Below, one piece after another: positions 1 to 4,867 of a stretch of 5,347 bases of DNA (position 1 is its first letter; each line of letters opens with the position of its first letter). The DNA comes from UBA6624 sp964517115 [NCBI: uncultured bacterium] (GTDB taxonomy: Bacteria > UBP7 > UBA6624). The notes beneath the pieces are model-generated. The model was not told where the DNA came from. It saw only the letters and a program-made list of their open reading frames with translations, and searched no databases. The DNA lies in the NCBI GenBank assembly GCA_964517115.1, contig CAZFBE010000016.1:15182-20528 (forward strand). The letters run 5' to 3'. Position numbers and translations under genes: made by a program.

Positions 1-36
1 CCACCACCATGGGCATGACCACCACCATGGGCATGA
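1..36 (+). repeat. Perfect 18-bp tandem repeat, two copies, coding for HHHGH(D/E)
   Basis: Bases 1-18 and 19-36 are identical copies of CCACCACCATGGGCATGA. In the reading frame of the membrane-protein gene they encode six-residue units HHHGHD and HHHGHE; the last codon differs because the base after the second copy is G. The array may extend left of the window. The unit length is a multiple of three, so copy-number change would lengthen or shorten the His-rich loop without breaking the frame. Confidence 0.9.
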
Positions 37-331
37 GGAAAAAGAAAAGAAAACAAACTTGCTAGGCCTGGCTTTAGCAATGTTTTTATCTCCTTGTATA
101 GAGCTTGAAAGTTATTACATTTATGCAGCAAAATTAGGATGGTTGGGAATATTTCAGGTTTCTATTATCTATCTTCTGATTACTGTTCCACTCATTGTTA
201 TTCTTGTTTTCCTGGGGTTGAAAATTCAAGAAAAATTAACAAAAAAATTACATTGGCTAGAACATCATGAAGGAAAAATTAATGGTTTTATTTTTGTACT
301 TGTGGCTTTAAGCTTATTCTTTCTCGATTAA
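1..331 (+). CDS. Polytopic membrane protein with His-rich loop, possible metal-ion transporter (5' partial)
   Basis: The frame is open from base 2, so the gene begins left of the window; 109 residues and a TAA stop are visible. The visible part starts with a His-rich, acidic/basic stretch (HHHGHD, HHHGHE, EKEKK; residues 1-18), then about three hydrophobic segments: roughly 20-46 with a conserved-looking SPC at 30-32 and acidic ELE, 47-74, and 93-108 ending at the C-terminus. A polar link holds WLEHHEG (85-91). A His-rich cytosolic or periplasmic loop followed by a helix with a Pro-Cys motif recalls nickel/cobalt exporters and UreH/RcnA-like permeases. That is inference from architecture, because the diagnostic N-terminal half is missing. 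A TTG at 59 could be read as a start, but the upstream His codons are in frame and open, so it is internal. Its stop overlaps the stop of the opposing epimerase gene by four bases. Coding is firm; metal transport is a guess. Confidence 0.7.
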   Translation, partial: HHHGHDHHHGHEEKEKKTNLLGLALAMFLSPCIELESYYIYAAKLGWLGIFQVSIIYLLITVPLIVILVFLGLKIQEKLTKKLHWLEHHEGKINGFIFVLVALSLFFLD

Positions 332-1353
332 AGAAACTTTTTTATTAAACTTAATGCACCTTGTTTCCAAGGAACTCTATGACCGGTCCCAGCATCTGAA
401 AAACCGTCTCTATTTTCAAGATACCACTTGTAAGTTCTAATTAAAGTGTCTGAATTGCTGTATTTGGGAACCCACCCAAGATTTTGTAATTTCGATGTGT
501 CCACCCAAGAATCTTGATCAGCAGTTCCATAAACCCACTTGTAAAGAGGTGACAAATTCAAGAACTCCAAAAAAGCGAGTGCGGCTTTCGCAAGGGGGGC
601 ATTTGTCTGAAGAATCCTTGATCCTTTCCCTGAAACGTCAAACAGTGATTCAAGATCTTTCTCTACAGAGTTAAATCCGGAAGCCCCTACGTTAAAACAG
701 TCATTGGCCTCTTTTTTATTTGAATCTATAAGAAGGCTGACAGCACTAACCAAATCAAAAACATCTAGAAGTTGGTATTTGTTTTTCCCATCCCCTATAA
801 CAGGTATTTTTTTACCATCATGAACCCAGTCAAAAAGTATTTCAAAAACACCCAGCCTTTCAGGGCCTATGAAGGTTTTTGGCCTAACAACAGATATAAA
901 CATCCCATTTTCTCTTTGCTTAATGCATTCAAGTTCAGCCAAAACCTTACTTTCCCCATAAGGACCAACTCCCTTCATTTGATCACTTTCAACCAAGGGG
1001 TGATGATCAGGGACACCATAAACGGCTGTACTAGAAATATAAACAACTTTACCAACTCCAAGTTTTTTTGAAACCTCCAAAACATTTTTTGTTCCCGTGA
1101 CATTTGTTTCGAATATCTCTTTTTCAGGAGCCAAAGGCAAAGCCGCAGCTGCGTGGATAACAATATCTGAATCTGAAATTGCAGACATCAAATGATTTTT
1201 ATTTCTTATATCACCCCTAAAGCAAGAAGCATTTTTTGGAATGTCTTTAAAAAGAGACGCATCAAAATCAAACAACAAAACTTCATCGTCTGAAAAATAA
1301 TGAGCCAAATGCCATCCCAAAAATCCTCCTCCTCCAGTGATAGTTATTTTCAT
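328..1353 (-). CDS. NAD-dependent epimerase/dehydratase (extended short-chain dehydrogenase)
   Basis: A 341-residue cytosolic extended SDR protein, probably acting on a nucleotide sugar or a sterol-like alcohol; the exact substrate cannot be read. The Rossmann dinucleotide motif GGGGFLG sits at residues 7-13 (glycines 7, 10, 13), followed by GDI at 47-49 and the AAAALP strand end at 68-73. The catalytic Ser/Thr region is YISSTAVYG (105-113), the YxxxK pair is Tyr132 and Lys136 (YGESK), and VRP lies at 156-158, as in UDP-glucose 4-epimerase relatives. The C-terminus ends in a basic tail with HRVPWKQG (about 326-333). ATG is the start, with AGGA seven bases upstream on the minus strand. Length fits the family. 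It is transcribed alone, divergent from the 173-aa gene and convergent with the membrane-protein gene; no terminator is seen after it. GalE-like epimerase and 3-beta-hydroxysteroid-dehydrogenase-like activities are the main alternatives. Confidence 0.88.
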   Translation of the reverse strand: MKITITGGGGFLGWHLAHYFSDDEVLLFDFDASLFKDIPKNASCFRGDIRNKNHLMSAISDSDIVIHAAAALPLAPEKEIFETNVTGTKNVLEVSKKLGVGKVVYISSTAVYGVPDHHPLVESDQMKGVGPYGESKVLAELECIKQRENGMFISVVRPKTFIGPERLGVFEILFDWVHDGKKIPVIGDGKNKYQLLDVFDLVSAVSLLIDSNKKEANDCFNVGASGFNSVEKDLESLFDVSGKGSRILQTNAPLAKAALAFLEFLNLSPLYKWVYGTADQDSWVDTSKLQNLGWVPKYSNSDTLIRTYKWYLENRDGFSDAGTGHRVPWKQGALSLIKKFL

Positions 1354-1383
1354 AACACAATCCTAGGCTTTCAAAAATGAAAA

Positions 1384-1408
1384 AAGAAACTTTCTTGAAT
1401 GTTTCTTG
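1384..1408. repeat. Direct repeat TTTCTTG with overlapping inverted repeat AAGAAAC/GTTTCTT
   Basis: TTTCTTG occurs at 1391-1397 and again at 1402-1408, exactly 11 bp apart, about one helical turn. Overlapping it, AAGAAAC (1384-1390) and GTTTCTT (1401-1407) form a 7-bp inverted repeat with a 10-base loop. AAGAAA-C-TTTCTT (1384-1396) is also a local palindrome. The position between two divergent genes and the helical spacing suit a regulator binding site; as RNA the inverted repeat would make a weak hairpin. The sequence is A/T-rich, so chance is a real possibility. Confidence 0.35.
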
Positions 1409-1420
1409 GTACTTATTCTG

Positions 1421-1487
1421 ATTAGGCTTTTTGCCTAATTGTTGTTATTCACCTCCTAATGGGCACTCTTCGGGGTGCCCATTTTTG
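1421..1487 (+). ncRNA. Candidate small RNA or leader RNA with exposed anti-Shine-Dalgarno segment
   Basis: This stretch has the build of a compact bacterial small RNA on the plus strand. A 7-bp hairpin comes first (ATTAGGC 1421-1427, T5 loop, GCCTAAT 1433-1439). A linker that looks single-stranded follows, ending in TCACCTCCT (1449-1457), and then an intrinsic terminator. The nine linker bases match the anti-Shine-Dalgarno tail of bacterial 16S rRNA, so the RNA could pair with ribosome-binding sites. No coding gene on this strand lies upstream to need the terminator, which is the main reason to propose a transcript here. The 5' end is unknown: no convincing -35/-10 pair is seen, and a real transcript may start further left. 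The alternative is the leader of the 173-aa gene, with its ATG 23 bases after the terminator. Confidence 0.35.
1458..1487 (+). terminator. Intrinsic terminator with C(TTCG)G tetraloop
   Basis: AATGGGCACTC (1458-1468) pairs with GGGTGCCCATT (1473-1483) in an 11-bp stem containing one T-G wobble, closed by the extra-stable TTCG tetraloop in its C...G context, and runs into TTTTT (1482-1486). On the minus strand the hairpin is followed by AGGAGGTGA and the loop is not a stable tetraloop, so orientation is plus. It lies between divergent genes and so does not end any visible protein-coding transcript. Confidence 0.75.
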
Positions 1488-1509
1488 ATTAAAACTAGAA
1501 TAAAACAAG

Positions 1510-2031
1510 ATGAATTTCAATTCAATAAACTTGTTAAAAAAATATTCTGAAGGAAAAAATCTTTTGAAATCTGAACTGGGTTTTCTTGAGGGCTCTTGGA
1601 CAGGGTCAGGAGAAATTGAAAACCATAAAGTCTTTAGTTTGTTAACGGTAAAATGGCAAGACCAATTCCTTGTTTGGAGTAGTAAGTCTGTTTCGGAAAA
1701 GCTTAAAAAAAACAACCCGTCAAATCCCCAAATCCCAGACTGGGAACTAGAGCAATCGGAGCTAATTGTTTTTCAAGGTCTTCCTGAAAAAAAAATCATA
1801 CACATGCATGTGCGGGACAAAAACAAATGGGATCCAAAAAATCTCAAATTCAAAGAGATCTTCTTAAGGCTTTCTTTGAAAAAAACTGCAAAAGAATTTC
1901 TTTTTGAACCTGTTGAAAAAAATAAATTTGAAAAAAACTTTTTTACAAAAATCAATGCAAATCATGAAAAAATAATTTTCAAGAATAGCAATGGAACACG
2001 ATTAACTTATTTTAGAAATGAGAAAATTTAA
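1510..2031 (+). CDS. Uncharacterised 173-aa protein, possible calycin/lipocalin-like barrel
   Basis: I do not recognise this protein. It is 173 residues, rich in Lys, Phe and Asn, without a signal peptide or membrane segment, so it is probably cytosolic. After an N-terminal Lys-rich helix comes FLEGSWTGSGEI (25-36), a GxW turn leading into alternating strand-like segments. Near the C-terminus lies GTRLTYFR (162-169), where calycin-type barrels often place a conserved Arg. This resembles nitrobindin- or lipocalin-like small barrels, but only weakly, and no ligand can be named. The ATG at 1510 has no good Shine-Dalgarno sequence. A TAGAAT at 1496-1501 could be a -10 box placing transcription start almost at the ATG, i.e. 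a leaderless message, though no matching -35 is visible. The last 30 bp overlap the 3' end of the opposing arginase gene. Base composition is noticeably more AT-rich than moeA. Confidence 0.78.
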   Translation: MNFNSINLLKKYSEGKNLLKSELGFLEGSWTGSGEIENHKVFSLLTVKWQDQFLVWSSKSVSEKLKKNNPSNPQIPDWELEQSELIVFQGLPEKKIIHMHVRDKNKWDPKNLKFKEIFLRLSLKKTAKEFLFEPVEKNKFEKNFFTKINANHEKIIFKNSNGTRLTYFRNEKI

Positions 2032-2856
2032 AAAAATCTTCACAGATTCTTGAGTTTTCTTATCAATATCCCTCAAAGGGTTGTATTCAACAAAATCCAA
2101 AGAAACAAGATTCCCTTTTTTTAAAATCAAATCCAGTAGAGAAATAGCTTCTTCAAGATGGAATCCATTAGTTACAGGTGTTCCTACACCGGGAGCACAT
2201 GATGGATCAAGTGAATCAACATCGAAACTCAAACAGTAATCAGAACCTATTATTGAGCTTACTCTTTTTGAAACATTTTCAATTCCTTCCTCCCTTATCC
2301 TCTCAACGCTAAAATGACTTATGTTTCTTTCTTCGAGAAGGTTCCTCTCTCCAGGATCAAGATCCCTTAACCCTAGAAAAACTACTTTTTCAGTGTCAAA
2401 AAGCCCAGAATCAACAACATCACTTAAATGTTTAACATCCTCCCCAATCAAAGAGGCCAACGGCATCCCATGCATATTACCTGAAGGAGATGTTAAATGA
2501 GTATTTAAATCAGCGTGAGCATCAAACCAAATTAACCCTGGTCTATATTTATTTTTTTTAAAAAAAAATGAAGAAACAGCGCTTAGAGAACCTGTAGAAA
2601 TGGAATGGTCACCACCTAGAACAAAAGGGAAAAAACCATCCTTTAGCGCTTTATGGGTTTTTATTTTAAGTTTGGAACAAACACTTTTAACAAAATTATT
2701 TTTTTCAAAATTCTTACAATCTAAGTTTAAAAAACATGACCCTTTCAAAGATTTAACCATGTCAAGATTTGTAATTAAAGCTGGAGCAAGCTCTGATCCA
2801 TTAATGTTGCCCCCATGCGAACTTGGGACAGAAATAAAACAGATATTCTTATTCAT
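2002..2856 (-). CDS. rocF: Arginase (ureohydrolase family)
   Basis: A 284-residue cytosolic binuclear manganese hydrolase that should split L-arginine into ornithine and urea. Metal-binding motifs are complete: GGDHS (81-85, His84), FDAHAD (111-116; Asp112, His114, Asp116) and SFDVDSLDP (210-218; Asp212, Asp214). Asn118, Ser125 and His129 in the stretch to SGNMHG have the spacing of substrate-binding Asn130, Ser137 and His141 of rat arginase I, and Glu257 in DFVEYNP matches its Glu277. LRDLDPGE (163-170) is also typical of arginases. These points favour arginase over agmatinase or formimidoylglutamase. ATG is the start, preceded by AAGG; it shares one base with the stop of the upstream suhB-like gene (TAATG), indicating coupled translation as the last gene of the operon. 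Codons 97-101 run through nine T then eight A with the frame intact. The 3' end overlaps the opposing 173-aa gene by 30 bp. Confidence 0.92.
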   Translation of the reverse strand: MNKNICFISVPSSHGGNINGSELAPALITNLDMVKSLKGSCFLNLDCKNFEKNNFVKSVCSKLKIKTHKALKDGFFPFVLGGDHSISTGSLSAVSSFFFKKNKYRPGLIWFDAHADLNTHLTSPSGNMHGMPLASLIGEDVKHLSDVVDSGLFDTEKVVFLGLRDLDPGERNLLEERNISHFSVERIREEGIENVSKRVSSIIGSDYCLSFDVDSLDPSCAPGVGTPVTNGFHLEEAISLLDLILKKGNLVSLDFVEYNPLRDIDKKTQESVKIFLNFLISKIS

Positions 2857-3671
2857 TAGATTACCTTGATTTCCTTTAATAATTCATTGTGAAAATTATT
2901 ATTACTTGCGACTATGTCTCCTGATTTCAAATAGGAATCACCACCAGAAAAATCACTTACAGCGCCTCCCGCCTCCTTGACAATTAAAACCCCAGCAGCT
3001 ATATCCCATATAGAAAGTCCAGCCTCCCAGAAACAATCAAATCGCCCACATGCTGTATATGCAAGATCCAAAGCTGCAGAACCCATCCTACGAATTCCTC
3101 CGCATTTGCTAAAAAGAGATTCGAACTGTTGTGAAAATTCTTTTATTCTGTGTTTTTCCTTGTGAGGGAATCCAGTTGCAATCATTGACCCTTCAAGAGT
3201 TTCCATATCACTAACATTGATTTGAATTTTTTTATTTTTTTGGATCAACCAACTTCCATTTCCTTTAGAACTAATAAACATTTCATCATGAACGACATCG
3301 TAAATTACACCAAGCTCAAGATCCTCTAAAAAAGACTTAGAAAATGCAACAGATATAGAAAAAAAAGGAAGCCCTTGAACAAAATTCCTTGTTCCGTCAA
3401 GTGGATCAACTATCCAGCTACTCTTTTTTTCAGAGTGATTCCCATAATCATCATAGCCAGTTTCCTCCCCGAGAAAACCTGCATCTGGATCAATCTTCTC
3501 CAGCCCCGATTTCAAAAAAGCTTCTGATTCCTTGTCTACTTTTGTGACGACATCAAAACCAACCTTCCTTGAAATATCTTTTTTTTCTAAAGACCTAAAG
3601 CTTCTTTTGGAAATTTCTGCTGTTTTGTAAATTAAATCGCATACACGATCCAGTTTTTCTAACTGTCCCAA
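2856..3671 (-). CDS. suhB: Inositol monophosphatase family protein, SuhB-like
   Basis: A Mg-dependent, lithium-sensitive-type phosphatase that should hydrolyse inositol phosphates or related sugar phosphates. In some bacteria SuhB also acts with the Nus factors in rRNA antitermination; that role cannot be judged here. Numbering from the TTG at 3671 (271 residues), the ligands are Glu69 (LGEE), Asp89 and Asp92 (WIVDPLDGTRNF) and Asp223 (WDIAAG), almost the same positions as Glu70, Asp90, Asp93 and Asp220 of human IMPA1. RRMGSAALDLAY (194-205) and ATGFPHK closely resemble E. coli SuhB. This start has AGAGG seven bases upstream and overlaps moeA by 13 bp. A GTG at 3704 gives 11 more residues and a 46-bp overlap, with a poorer ribosome site. 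CysQ or histidinol-phosphatase activity is a less likely alternative. It is the third gene of the mobA-moeA operon. Confidence 0.9.
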   Translation of the reverse strand: MGQLEKLDRVCDLIYKTAEISKRSFRSLEKKDISRKVGFDVVTKVDKESEAFLKSGLEKIDPDAGFLGEETGYDDYGNHSEKKSSWIVDPLDGTRNFVQGLPFFSISVAFSKSFLEDLELGVIYDVVHDEMFISSKGNGSWLIQKNKKIQINVSDMETLEGSMIATGFPHKEKHRIKEFSQQFESLFSKCGGIRRMGSAALDLAYTACGRFDCFWEAGLSIWDIAAGVLIVKEAGGAVSDFSGGDSYLKSGDIVASNNNFHNELLKEIKVI

Positions 3672-4867
3672 GTTAAAACCTCTACTTCTGAATCCCTCAA
3701 ACACTCTTTGCTTCCAGAAGCGAGCCTGATGATGAGTTCTGTATCGGGCAAACCCTTAACACGGTGACTGCCATGAGGTTGAACATTGACAACCCTCATG
3801 GGGTTCAAGGATGTAGTTCTTCCAGGTATAAAACCCTCTTTTCTAGAGTTCCATATTACTGATTCATCAATCTTGGCATTTAGGTGTAAAGGTCTATATT
3901 TTTTTGCACCAACCATCAATCGAATAATCTGTATCCCTAAAAGCTCAAAAACAATTAACGAGCTTAATGGATTCCCTGAAACACCCAATCCAATAGCTCC
4001 TCCTTTGAGGTTCATCAAAAAAGTTGGGCCTCCAGGTTTCATGTCAATTCGATCAAAAACAACTTCTCCGTCATTGTCCAAAAAAGCTTTTTTGGCATAG
4101 TCCCTTTCTCCATCTGCAGCTCCTCCAAGAGTCACTATCAAATCTGCTTTCTTTTTTGCATTACTTATTGCTTCAACAAGAGACTTGAGGTCGTCCTTTA
4201 CTAGTTCGGAATAAACCACATCAGCACCTTGAGATGTAACCATCTCCCCTATAGCTTGTAAATTTCCACACGAAACACCTTCTTTTTTTGATCCAGGCAA
4301 AACTAACTCATTTCCATTTGCAATTAATGCTACTTTTGGTTTTTTTGAAACTTGAACAGATTTGACATCACAGGAAATTAAAGCCTGAATTGCCCAATGG
4401 TTCAAACGACCACCTTGTCCCATTATGAGATCTCCTTTATTGACATCTTCTCCCCTAACTCTAAAAAATTCCCCTCTTTTTGGGCATTCAGAAAAAGCAA
4501 TTCTTCCATCCTCTTCCTTAATGGCTTTTTCCCAAGGAACAATCGCAGTTGCTCCTCTTGGGATTGGGGCTCCGGTTGAAACCCATGCACAGACATCCCC
4601 CTCTAATGACTTTCTTTCATCCTCAGCGTGCGTGGACTCTCCAACATCAAGAATCACGGGCTCAGAGCTTGTGGCATCTGTAAGCAGTTGATGATCTACG
4701 GCCCAGCCATCCATTGCGCTAACAGTTTGTTTTGGATTGTCACATTCAGAATCAACTGAACCTGCCAGCCACCTTCCGTTAGATTTTTCGATACTTAATT
4801 CTTCTGTTTTTAAAGAATTAACATTCTTGTCAATTAAATCTTGCGCTTCGGTAAAAAGTACACTCAT
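3659..4867 (-). CDS. moeA: Molybdopterin molybdenumtransferase MoeA
   Basis: This enzyme inserts molybdate into adenylylated molybdopterin to make molybdenum cofactor in the cytosol. It has 402 residues from the ATG at 4867, close to the 411 of E. coli MoeA. Family motifs are in order: SAMDGWAV (Asp53), STGAPIPRG (Thr98), RGEDVNKGD (140-141 Glu-Asp), NGNEL (Glu187), GGAADGERDYAK (248-259), MKPGGP (276-281) and GVSGNPLSS (295-303); the C-terminal domain IV follows. Three loops differ from the usual GGVS, KPGKP and GLPGNP. This ATG forms an ATGA overlap with the mobA stop and has GGGAG eight bases upstream. An in-frame ATG at 4882 would add five residues, but its AAGGA abuts the start codon, so it is less likely. 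MobA upstream supports the assignment. The gene is visibly less A/T-rich than the 173-aa gene. Confidence 0.93.
   Translation of the reverse strand: MSVLFTEAQDLIDKNVNSLKTEELSIEKSNGRWLAGSVDSECDNPKQTVSAMDGWAVDHQLLTDATSSEPVILDVGESTHAEDERKSLEGDVCAWVSTGAPIPRGATAIVPWEKAIKEEDGRIAFSECPKRGEFFRVRGEDVNKGDLIMGQGGRLNHWAIQALISCDVKSVQVSKKPKVALIANGNELVLPGSKKEGVSCGNLQAIGEMVTSQGADVVYSELVKDDLKSLVEAISNAKKKADLIVTLGGAADGERDYAKKAFLDNDGEVVFDRIDMKPGGPTFLMNLKGGAIGLGVSGNPLSSLIVFELLGIQIIRLMVGAKKYRPLHLNAKIDESVIWNSRKEGFIPGRTTSLNPMRVVNVQPHGSHRVKGLPDTELIIRLASGSKECLRDSEVEVLTWDS
3679..3683 (-). promoter_or_regulatory. Ribosome-binding site AGAGG deciding the suhB-like TTG start
   Basis: AGAGG on the minus strand lies seven bases before the TTG at 3671, inside the end of moeA. 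It supports that TTG over the GTG at 3704, whose nearest candidate is a weaker GGAAG. The resulting protein numbering also matches human and E. coli homologues. Confidence 0.55.

Noticed and set aside
1-36. Start of a CRISPR or other repeat array
   Set aside because: The copies are directly adjacent with no spacers and are in frame in a coding region.
59-331. TTG at 59 as the start of a 90-residue membrane protein
   Set aside because: The frame is open upstream to the window edge and encodes a His-rich loop; no ribosome site precedes the TTG.
772-1071. Plus-strand 99-residue open frame
   Set aside because: It lies wholly within the epimerase gene on the other strand and has no ribosome site or recognisable features.
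1391-1419. Sigma-70 promoter (TTTCTT or TTCTTG with TATTCT) for the spacer RNA
   Set aside because: The -35 match is poor, and the predicted start would fall inside the first hairpin.
1399-1425. Eight-codon plus-strand frame MFLGTYSD
   Set aside because: It has no ribosome site, and a frame this short is expected by chance.
1449-1457. Perfect Shine-Dalgarno AGGAGGTGA on the minus strand
   Set aside because: No ATG, GTG or TTG with a usable frame follows at normal spacing, and the epimerase start is about 100 bases away with its own AGGA.
1449-1715. Minus-strand 88-residue open frame across the terminator
   Set aside because: It is antisense to the 173-aa gene, ends inside the terminator hairpin, and shows no protein motif.
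4425-4691. Plus-strand 88-residue open frame
   Set aside because: It is antisense to conserved MoeA motifs; its Ser/Pro-rich composition is typical of a shadow frame.
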